From the NCBI GenBank assembly GCA_043818095.1, contig JBDRGD010000092.1, positions 1-5,114 of the forward strand: a stretch of 5,114 bases of DNA. Direction: 5' to 3'. This document shows positions 1 through 4,609 of this stretch, in pieces. The DNA comes from JBDRGD01 sp043818095. GTDB lineage: Bacteria; Chloroflexota; Dehalococcoidia; Dehalococcoidales; RBG-16-60-22. Each line of letters opens with the position of its first letter. The first letter of the stretch is position 1. Under the pieces are notes generated by a model. The model saw nothing but the letters and a program-made list of their open reading frames with translations, was not told the DNA's origin and ran no database searches. The position numbers and the translations under genes were made by a program.

Positions 1-85
1 ATGGACATGGCGGTCGTCCGGCATTGCGCCGGGAACACATGGGGCATAGCGGTGCCTAACTAATCTCCATTTTCGTCCGGATGCC
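1..85. other. Upstream stretch with no recognisable gene
   Basis: All three plus-strand frames close early (stops at 46-48, 57-59 and 61-63). The short peptides they would encode match nothing I recognise. The stretch could hold the last residues of an upstream gene, but nothing supports that. I see no terminator hairpin with a T-run here. Confidence 0.4.
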
Positions 86-114
86 TTGCGAACCCTTCCG
101 GGATTACCTATACT
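86..114 (+). promoter_or_regulatory. Sigma70-like promoter of the selenoglutaredoxin operon
   Basis: The sequence shows TTGCGA (86-91) as a -35 box, a 17 bp spacer, and TATACT (109-114) as a -10 box. The matches to TTGACA and TATAAT are four and five of six. Transcription would start around 120-122, giving a leader of about 47 nt before the ATG at 168. The -10 box lies inside the palindrome at 108-124, so a bound regulator would block polymerase. This is a motif reading only. Confidence 0.5.
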
Positions 115-124
115 TAAAGTATAG
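108..124. promoter_or_regulatory. Perfect 8-1-8 palindrome, probable repressor operator
   Basis: CTATACTT-A-AAGTATAG is a perfect inverted repeat with a single central base. It covers the -10 box and the predicted transcription start. Operators of this form (TACTT...AAGTA) are used by some winged-helix redox or quinone sensors such as the HxlR/DUF24 family, which would suit a thiol-redox operon. No regulator gene is present in the window, so the family is a guess. As RNA the arms would form only a weak AU-rich hairpin, and there is no T-run, so a terminator is unlikely. Confidence 0.55.
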
Positions 125-155
125 CATAAGCCGTCGGCATATCCGGCAGCAACGC

Positions 156-162
156 AGGAGGT
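156..162 (+). promoter_or_regulatory. Ribosome binding site fixing the glutaredoxin start
   Basis: AGGAGGT lies 5 nt upstream of the ATG at 168. This strong Shine-Dalgarno sequence shows that translation is meant to begin ahead of the in-frame UGA at 207, which argues against a decayed gene. Confidence 0.8.
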
Positions 163-167
163 TAGCC

Positions 168-407
168 ATGGCGGAGAAAAAAGCGGTAATTTACACCACC
201 CCCACCTGACCCTGGTGCCACCGCGCGAAGGAGTATCTTTCGCAGAAGGGTGTCACTTTCGAGGAAAAGGACGTCGCGGGTAATCACGATGCCGCCAAGG
301 AGATGATTGCCAAGTCCCACCAGATGGCGGTACCGGTAATCATCATCGGCGATGGCGAGCCTATCGTCGGCTTCAACCAGGCGAAACTGGACGAGCTGCT
401 GCAATAA
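168..407 (+). CDS. Selenocysteine-containing glutaredoxin (in-frame UGA at 207-209)
   Basis: Small thiol oxidoreductase of the glutaredoxin/NrdH-like fold, 79 residues if UGA is read as selenocysteine; probably cytosolic. Residues 7-13 (VIYTTPT) form the first strand. They lead into U14-P15-W16-C17, the position of the glutaredoxin CPxC site, so Sec replaces the nucleophilic Cys and C17 is the resolving Cys. Residues 54-60 (AVPVIII) carry the cis-Pro motif with Pro56, and 66-74 (IVGFNQAKL) the usual C-terminal glycine turn and helix. The frame is open apart from the UGA and ends at TAA. A candidate SECIS hairpin follows the UGA. UGA serves as a normal stop elsewhere in the window and Trp is written TGG, so general reassignment is unlikely. 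It is first in an operon with an AhpF-like reductase, its likely electron donor. Selenoglutaredoxins are known from a few anaerobes. The alternative is a nonsense mutation or sequencing error, which is unlikely to fall exactly on the catalytic codon. Confidence 0.88.
225..243 (+). promoter_or_regulatory. Candidate bacterial SECIS element
   Basis: GCGAAGG (225-231) pairs with CTTTCGC (237-243) as a 7 bp stem with one G-U pair and the 5-nt loop AGUAU. The stem starts 15 nt after the UGA and the loop lies 22 nt after it. This fits the usual bacterial layout of an in-frame hairpin just 3' of the UGA, with a G in the first two loop bases for SelB. The loop also contains a GU step, as in the E. coli fdhF element. 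The hairpin was folded by eye, without energy values. Confidence 0.65.
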
Positions 408-421
408 TCGGCCTGCACTAG

Positions 422-1336
422 ATGTACGATTTAATCATTGTCGGGGCCGGTCCCGCGGGGCTGGCGGCGGCGGTTTACGCCGCGCGCAAGCAATTGGAGA
501 CGCTCCTGCGGGCCGAGGACGTCGGCGGGCAGATGAACAGCACCCTGGGCATTGAGAACTGGCTCGGCTTCCAGTTCATTGAAGCCGCCGAGCTCATCGG
601 CAAGTTCCAGCAGCACATCAGCCAGTTTCCCGTCGAGCAGAAAATCGGCTCCAGGGTGAGCCGACTGGAGAAGCGCGATGACGGCTTTGCCGTGGTCACG
701 GAGGGCGGCGGGCGCTATCCGGCGCAGACCGTAATCCTGGCGACGGGCAAGAAGCCCCGGAAGCTGGGGGTGCCCGGAGAGGCGGAGCTGACGGGGAGGG
801 GCGTCACCTACTGCGCCGTGTGCGACGGGCCGATTTTCTCCGGGCAGAGGGTGGTGGTGGTAGGCGGCGGCAACTCGGCGGTGTCCGCGGCGCTGGACAT
901 GGGGAAGATTGCGGAGCATGTCTCGCTGGTCTCGCTGACCCCGCTGACCGCAGATTTCGTGCTCCAGGAGCGCCTTACCGGGCTGAAGAACCTGACCACC
1001 TACACGGAGTACGAGACGCTGCGTATCCTCGGGGAAGAGCTGGTTACGGGCATCGTCATCCGCAAGCTCGAAGGCCAGCAGGAGAAACGGCTCGACGTTA
1101 CCGGCATCTTCGTGGAAATCGGGCTGATACCCAACTCGGAGCCGGTAAAGGGACTCGTGCCGCTGAACCGCCACGGCGAGGTCCCGGTGAGCTCCTTTGC
1201 CGAGACGACGCAGCCCGGGCTCTTCGCCGCCGGTGACGTGACGGACGTCCCGGAGAAACAGATTATCATCGCTGCCGGTGAGGGCGCCAAGGCGGCGCTC
1301 TCCGCGCACCACTTCCTGCAGCGGCAGGGAGGGTAA
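422..1336 (+). CDS. trxB: Thioredoxin reductase-like flavoprotein, AhpF C-terminal type (probably NADH-dependent)
   Basis: FAD-dependent disulfide reductase of 304 residues that would pass electrons from a pyridine nucleotide through FAD to a small redox protein. Seen: FAD-binding GAGPAG at residues 8-13, redox-active C131-A-V-C134 followed by DGP, nucleotide-binding GGGNSA at 148-153, and C-terminal FAD motif GLFAAGD at 266-272. The HRRxxxR motif that grips the NADPH 2'-phosphate in classical TrxB is missing; residues 166-178 read HVSLVSLTPLTAD, close to the matching AhpF segment. The stretch DVTGIFVEIGLIPN also resembles AhpF. NADH preference is therefore inferred. AhpF's N-terminal thioredoxin-like domains are absent, and the selenoglutaredoxin upstream probably takes their place, as described for the Clostridium pasteurianum Cp34/Cp9 pair. 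An in-frame TAG at 419-421 forces the start at 422. There is no clear Shine-Dalgarno sequence in the 14 nt gap, suggesting coupled translation. Confidence 0.92.
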   Translation: MYDLIIVGAGPAGLAAAVYAARKQLETLLRAEDVGGQMNSTLGIENWLGFQFIEAAELIGKFQQHISQFPVEQKIGSRVSRLEKRDDGFAVVTEGGGRYPAQTVILATGKKPRKLGVPGEAELTGRGVTYCAVCDGPIFSGQRVVVVGGGNSAVSAALDMGKIAEHVSLVSLTPLTADFVLQERLTGLKNLTTYTEYETLRILGEELVTGIVIRKLEGQQEKRLDVTGIFVEIGLIPNSEPVKGLVPLNRHGEVPVSSFAETTQPGLFAAGDVTDVPEKQIIIAAGEGAKAALSAHHFLQRQGG

Positions 1337-1343
1337 ACCCCGC

Positions 1344-1377
1344 ATCACCTGCCAGGAAGGGGTCTGGTGTGATTTTT
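1344..1377 (+). terminator. Rho-independent terminator after the reductase gene
   Basis: ATCAC (1344-1348) pairs with GTGAT (1369-1373), and CCAG (1352-1355) with CTGG (1364-1367). A 3 nt/1 nt internal loop separates the two stems and the apical loop is 8 nt. T1373-T1377 forms the T-run. It lies just after the TAA at 1334-1336 and separates the redox operon from the Fe-S cluster operon. Confidence 0.65.
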
Positions 1378-1445
1378 GTCGTAGTCAAAGCCGGCGCAAT
1401 TCATTTAGACTGATAATTACGGTCTGGTAGGTGAGGCGAGGCTTG

Positions 1446-1454
1446 TGTTATACT
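1446..1454 (+). promoter_or_regulatory. Candidate extended -10 promoter of the Fe-S cluster operon
   Basis: TGT followed by TATACT (1449-1454) matches an extended -10 element. No good -35 box is seen 16-18 bp upstream. Transcription would begin near 1461, giving a leader of about 43 nt. A small inverted repeat (CGGGA-AG-TCCCG, 1478-1489) lies in that leader just before the ribosome binding site. The TATACTT string repeats the half-site of the operator at 108-124, which may only reflect a shared -10 sequence. Confidence 0.4.
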
Positions 1455-1503
1455 TTTCTTGCTTCATGGAATACGGCCGGGAAGTCCCGCGGAGGTAGAG
1501 CGC

Positions 1504-2022
1504 ATGGATGACATCATTAACCTCATTGACCAGTTGATTGCCGAGCACCGCATGTTCGGGCGCCAGGCTAAAGAGCTGGAAAAAGTGGCGAATGACGTGC
1601 AGGCCATCGCCGGGCTGGAGAAAGCCCAGGATGCTTTCATGCCGGGCAGGCTCGACCAGAAGAAGGGCCTGCAGCAGTTCTGGGAGCTCCTGGAGTCTTA
1701 CGGTGAGGGAATCAACGCCCACTTCGACCGTGAGGAAACCGCCCTGCTGCGCGCCTTCGAGAAACAGGGGGACAAGGAGCTGGTTTCCGCCCTCAATTCC
1801 CTTCTGGCGGAGCACGTGGACCTGCGGGGCCGCCTGGAAGAAATGAAGAAGCATACCGTCGAGCTTATCAGCGGGGAACTGGGCAGCCATTTCTGGTCCG
1901 CCAAGGCCCACGATACCCGCGTTTACATGGGGCACACCGTGCGCCTGATTAACGTCCATGCCCGCAGCGAATACGGGCTTTTTACCAGCCTGAAGAAAGA
2001 ATTGCAGCGCCAGGCCAGGTAG
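1504..2022 (+). CDS. Hemerythrin-like (HHE) di-iron protein
   Basis: Protein of 172 residues, predicted all-helical, with the spaced ligands of a hemerythrin four-helix bundle: His15, His73-x3-Glu77 (HFDRE), His104, and His152-x3-Glu156 (HARSE). His144 is another possible ligand. This H/HxxxE/H/HxxxE order is that of the hemerythrin HHE family, which binds a non-haem di-iron centre for O2 or NO sensing or binding. The RIC/YtfE/ScdA branch repairs damaged Fe-S clusters. There is no ScdA-type N-terminal domain, signal peptide or membrane segment, so it is probably cytosolic. The ATG at 1504 is chosen because GGAGGT (1491-1496) sits 7 nt upstream; a TTG at 1459 would add an unlikely 15-residue tail and lacks such a site. 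It leads the IscS/IscU operon, supporting iron supply, cluster repair or oxygen protection. The exact role is inferred. Confidence 0.85.
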   Translation: MDDIINLIDQLIAEHRMFGRQAKELEKVANDVQAIAGLEKAQDAFMPGRLDQKKGLQQFWELLESYGEGINAHFDREETALLRAFEKQGDKELVSALNSLLAEHVDLRGRLEEMKKHTVELISGELGSHFWSAKAHDTRVYMGHTVRLINVHARSEYGLFTSLKKELQRQAR

Positions 2023-2037
2023 CGCGCCGGTGACCGG

Positions 2038-2045
2038 AAGGAGGT
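2038..2045 (+). promoter_or_regulatory. Ribosome binding site of the IscS-like gene
   Basis: AAGGAGGT lies 4 nt before the ATG at 2050 and inside the 27 nt gap after the hemerythrin-like gene. It fixes the start of the IscS-like protein. Confidence 0.75.
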
Positions 2046-2049
2046 CAGG

Positions 2050-3236
2050 ATGAGGCAGGTTTATCTGGACCATACGGCAGCGATGCCTCTGCTTCCGGAG
2101 GTCAGGGAAGCGATGCTGCCCTATCTCGGGGAGGCATTCGGCAACCCCTCCTCCCTGCATGACTGGGGGGACAAGGCGCGGGAAGGCCTGGAAGCCGCCC
2201 GGGAGCAGGTAGCGCACCTGATTCACGCCGCCCCGGAGGAGATTATCTTCACCGGCAGCGGGACGGAGAGCAATAACTTCGCCATCAAGGGTCTCGCGCT
2301 GGCGCGGAAGGAGAAGGGAAAGCATATCCTCGTCTCCGCCATCGAGCATTTTTCCGTGCTGCACTCGGCGCGGACCATGGAAAAGCTGGGCTTCGCGGTG
2401 ACCGAGATTCCGGTGGACCAGCATGGGGTGGTCGACCCCGATGACGTCCGCAAGGGCATCCGCAAAGATACCATCCTGGTCTCCGTGATGCACGCCAACG
2501 GGGAGGTGGGCACCATCGAGCCCCTGGCGGAGATTGCCAGGATTACCCGGGAGCGGGAAATCCCCTTCCATACCGATGCCATCGCTACGGCGGGCGTCAT
2601 TCCCGTGGACGTCAAGGCGCTCGGGGTGGATACCCTGAGTCTGGCGGCCAACCAGTTTTACGGGCCTAAGGGGGTCGGCGCCCTCTGGGTGCGCCGGGGG
2701 ACACGCATCATGCCCCGCTGGACGGCGGGATACAGGAAGGCGGACGGCGCGCGGGCACGGAGAACATCGCCGCCATCGCCGGCATGGGCAAGGCGGCGGA
2801 GCTGGCGGCGCGGGACATGGCGAAGCGCGGCAAGCACCTGGTCGTTATGCGGGACCACCTCCTGAAGGAGCTGCCGGCGAAGATTGACCACGTGGTAGTT
2901 ACCGGCCACCCGACGGAGCGCCTGCCGGGCACCGCCAGTTTCTGCGTGGCGTTCATCGAGGGCGAGTCGATGCTGATGCTGCTGAACAGCCAGGGGATTG
3001 CGGTCTCCAGCGGTTCCGCCTGCACCTCCCGGGCGCTGAAAGCTTCCCACGTGCTGATTGCCATGGGCATCTCGCATGAGATTGCCCAGGGTTCCATCCT
3101 TTTCACGCTGGGCAGGGACAACGAGGACGGGGATATCGACTACGTTCTGGAAGTGATGCCCGGCATCGTGGACCGGCTGCGGCAGATGTCGCCGCTCTAC
3201 GCCAAGTTTACCAAAACCGGAAAGGGAGGCAACTGA
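2050..3236 (+). CDS. iscS: IscS/NifS-like protein lacking the PLP lysine; frame broken by one base near 2716
   Basis: Fold-type I aminotransferase-like protein of the group I cysteine desulfurase family, about 395 residues once the frame is mended (family usual about 400). Conserved parts: LDHTAA at 6-11, GSGTES at 69-74 (Thr72), EH at 99-100, Asp176 in HTDA, FYGPKG at 203-208, GRRAGTEN, and the catalytic loop SSGSACTS with Cys325. Against E. coli IscS (constant offset of four), Lys206, which forms the PLP Schiff base, is Gln202 (CAG). His205 is Asn201, Ser203 is Ala199 and Gln183 is Ala179. Normal PLP-dependent desulfuration should therefore fail. Archaeoglobus fulgidus IscS also lacks this Lys and still partners IscU. 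The original frame drifts after CCCC at 2713-2716, and from 2718 the -1 frame gives perfect family sequence. One missing base (for example CTG for C-G) explains it. I annotate one gene, either intact with a sequencing error or recently broken. The stop lies one base before iscU. Confidence 0.85.
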
Positions 3237-3237
3237 G

Positions 3238-3636
3238 ATGCCAATTTACAGCGAGAAGGTCATGGACCACTTTATGAAACCCCGCAACGTGGGGGAGATT
3301 GAGGACCCGGACGGCGTCGGTGAAGTGGGCAATCCGGTCTGCGGGGACATGATGACCTTCTACATCAAGGTGAAGGACAATCGCCTCGCCGATATCAAGT
3401 TCCGCACCTTCGGCTGCGGGGCGGCGATTGCCGTGTCCAGCATGGTCAGCGAGATGGGGATGGGGAAGACGCTGGAAGAAGCCCTGAAAATCACCCCCAA
3501 ATCCGTGGCCGAGGAGCTGGAGGGACTGCCCAAAAACAAGTTCCACTGCTCAAACCTGGGCGCGGAAGCCCTGACCAAGGCGATTGAAGACTATCAGGGC
3601 AAACAGAAGAAATCGACAGGAGGTAAAGGAAAATGA
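3238..3636 (+). CDS. iscU: IscU-type Fe-S cluster assembly scaffold
   Basis: Cytosolic scaffold on which [2Fe-2S] or [4Fe-4S] clusters are built before transfer to apoproteins; 132 residues, normal length. All three cluster Cys are present: Cys35 in NPVCGD, Cys60 in FGCGAAIA and Cys104 in KFHCSNLGAEAL. The helper residues Asp37 and His103 are also there. The LPPVK segment that binds HscA in E. coli IscU reads LPKNK (97-101), and no hscA, hscB or fdx is present, so it is probably chaperone-independent. The C-terminal tail is Lys/Gly-rich. GGGAGG (3224-3229) serves as ribosome binding site. The start is one base after the IscS stop and the end overlaps the next gene by ATGA, pointing to coupled translation. 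IscS next door would be its physical partner. Confidence 0.95.
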   Translation: MPIYSEKVMDHFMKPRNVGEIEDPDGVGEVGNPVCGDMMTFYIKVKDNRLADIKFRTFGCGAAIAVSSMVSEMGMGKTLEEALKITPKSVAEELEGLPKNKFHCSNLGAEALTKAIEDYQGKQKKSTGGKGK

Positions 3637-3821
3637 CGGAGGAGAAGAAAGTTACCGGGGGACCGCGCTTCTGCCCCTACTGCGACGAGGAGATTGCCGA
3701 AGCTTCCTTTCCTTACTGCGGGGCTTGCAACGTGGAGGTGTTTACCTGTCCGAACTGCCGCAAGCCCGTCGCCCGGGACAAGAAGACCTGTCCCAGTTGT
3801 GGCGCGGAGATGAAGGGATAG
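3633..3821 (+). CDS. Small double zinc-ribbon protein
   Basis: Protein of 62 residues with four CxxC knuckles: Cys14/17 (CPYC), Cys29/32 (CGAC), Cys39/42 (CPNC) and Cys53/56 (CPSC). These eight cysteines could bind two metal ions as paired zinc ribbons or rubredoxin-like sites. The rest is short and charged, with no other domain, signal or membrane segment. AGGAGGT (3618-3624) lies 8 nt upstream, and the ATG overlaps the iscU stop as ATGA, so it is firmly part of the operon. Its role is unknown to me. A metal-binding or protein-interaction partner for the IscU/DsrE2/TusA proteins is possible, and iron or cluster binding cannot be excluded. It is easily missed because of its size, but its regular Cys pattern and ribosome binding site support a real gene. 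Confidence 0.85.
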   Translation: MTEEKKVTGGPRFCPYCDEEIAEASFPYCGACNVEVFTCPNCRKPVARDKKTCPSCGAEMKG

Positions 3822-3840
3822 CAATTTCAGGAGGGTGTCC

Positions 3841-4332
3841 GTGGCGGAGACAGAGAAACAAAACAAGTTGACCATCGTGGTCTTCAGCGGGGAGCTTGAC
3901 CGCGCCCTGGCGGCTTTCATGCTCGCCACCACCGGCGCCAGCATGGGCATGGACGTCACCATGTTTTTCACCTTCTGGGGACTGAACATCATCAAGAAAA
4001 ACGAGGGCAGCCTGCAGAGCCGCGGCTTTTTACGGAAGATGTTCAACATCATCGACCGCGGCGGCAGCAAGCGGCTGAAACCCTCCCGGTTCCACATGTT
4101 CGGCATGGGGACCTGGGCGATGAAAAAGCTGATGAAAGAGTCAAAAATGCCTTCCCTGGATGAGCTGATGAACATGGCGCAGGAGATGGGCGTGAAGATG
4201 ATACCCTGCAGCACCTCCTGCGGGCTATTCGGTCTCGAGGAAGGGGGCTTCCGCCCGGGGGTCCTGGGCATCGCGGGTGCCGCCTATTTCCTGGGGGAGG
4301 CGAGCGATTCCAAGGTGGTGCTCTTTATCTAA
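3841..4332 (+). CDS. DsrE2-family sulfur-trafficking protein
   Basis: Protein of 163 residues of the DsrE/DsrF-like group usually called DsrE2 (COG2210, DrsE_2). The N-terminus has the family hallmark SGELDRALAAF (16-26), followed by VTMFFTFWGLNII near residues 39-51. A Cys pair lies in PCSTSC (Cys123, Cys127), where the family carries its persulfide-forming Cys. DsrE-type proteins pass sulfane sulfur with TusA, often encoded together with a rhodanese in sulfur oxidizers. The hydrophobic segment near 137-150 (GVLGIAGAAYFLG) is also seen in the family and may bury or touch the membrane. I chose GTG at 3841 because AGGAGG (3829-3834) sits 6 nt upstream; the in-frame GTG at 3835 abuts that site. 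TusA follows after 26 nt. Here it probably supplies or accepts sulfur for the Fe-S proteins upstream. That role is inferred; a link to selenium is also possible. Confidence 0.88.
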   Translation: MAETEKQNKLTIVVFSGELDRALAAFMLATTGASMGMDVTMFFTFWGLNIIKKNEGSLQSRGFLRKMFNIIDRGGSKRLKPSRFHMFGMGTWAMKKLMKESKMPSLDELMNMAQEMGVKMIPCSTSCGLFGLEEGGFRPGVLGIAGAAYFLGEASDSKVVLFI

Positions 4333-4358
4333 ATTTTTTCTTTACCTGGAGGTGGCTG

Positions 4359-4592
4359 ATGAAGGCAGACCATTCTCTCGACTGTGTGGGTCTGTATTGC
4401 CCGATGCCGATTGTGAAAACGGCGCAGAAGTTCAAGGAGCTCAAAACGGGGCAGGTCCTGGAAGTGGTGGCCGATGACAAGGGCATCAAGCAGGACATGC
4501 CCGCCTGGGCGAAGTCCACGGGTAACGAGTTCCTGGGCAGCGAAGAGAAAGACGGCGAAATCCGGGTCTACGTGAAAAAGACCCGCGGTTAG
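4359..4592 (+). CDS. tusA: TusA/SirA-family sulfur carrier protein
   Basis: Small cytosolic sulfur carrier of 77 residues, the usual TusA length. The active-site motif is seen at residues 11-18 (GLYCPMPI), with Cys14 of the CPxP motif as the persulfide carrier. A second Cys at position 9 is a less common addition. The rest has the expected beta-alpha pattern, including LEVVADDKG and the QDMPAWAKSTG helix. GGAGGTG (4348-4354) lies 4 nt before the ATG. Co-location with DsrE2 matches the common DsrE2/TusA pairing. In E. coli TusA takes sulfur from IscS for tRNA thiolation. Here the neighbouring IscS lacks its PLP Lys, so TusA may receive sulfur from DsrE2 or inorganic sources instead. TusA and DsrE domains are also fused in the YedF proteins linked to selenium metabolism. 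Confidence 0.93.
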   Translation: MKADHSLDCVGLYCPMPIVKTAQKFKELKTGQVLEVVADDKGIKQDMPAWAKSTGNEFLGSEEKDGEIRVYVKKTRG

Positions 4593-4609
4593 CCAAAGGA
4601 GCCGGGAAA

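Noticed and set aside
15..90. Two similar strings (TCGTCCGG...TGCG at 15-29 and 73-90) as a direct repeat
   Set aside because: Only the first eight bases match exactly; this is too short in GC-rich DNA to call a repeat.
168..209. A truncated 13-residue peptide or pseudogene ending at the UGA
   Set aside because: The frame after the UGA keeps the whole glutaredoxin pattern to a proper TAA, the UGA sits on the catalytic codon, and a hairpin follows it.
207..209. Altered genetic code with UGA read as Trp, Gly or Cys throughout
   Set aside because: UGA ends the IscS-like gene, iscU and the minus-strand gene, and no other conserved gene here has an internal UGA.
431..1348. Long minus-strand open frame opposite the reductase gene
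   Set aside because: Its translation resembles no family, is Arg/Leu/Gly-rich as expected of an antisense shadow in GC-rich DNA, and the plus-strand gene is clear.
1478..1489. CGGGA-AG-TCCCG inverted repeat as an attenuator or riboswitch
   Set aside because: The stem is only 4-5 bp with a very small loop and no T-run or aptamer-like structure around it.
1459..1503. Upstream TTG start for the hemerythrin-like gene
   Set aside because: It lies at the predicted transcription start, and the ATG at 1504 has a well-placed GGAGGT.
1417..2571. Long minus-strand open frame opposite the hemerythrin-like and IscS-like genes
   Set aside because: It spans two well-supported plus-strand genes and shows no recognisable motif.
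2713..2720. Programmed -1 frameshift at the CCCC run in the IscS-like gene
   Set aside because: There is no classical slippery heptamer, no evident stimulatory structure, and the family is not known for recoding; an indel is simpler.
3594..4271. Minus-strand open frame of 225 codons opposite the zinc-ribbon and DsrE2 genes
   Set aside because: It is low-complexity, resembles no family and conflicts with clear plus-strand genes with ribosome binding sites.
4323..4341. T-rich run after the DsrE2 stop as a terminator
   Set aside because: I see no hairpin before it, and TusA follows at once with a strong ribosome binding site.
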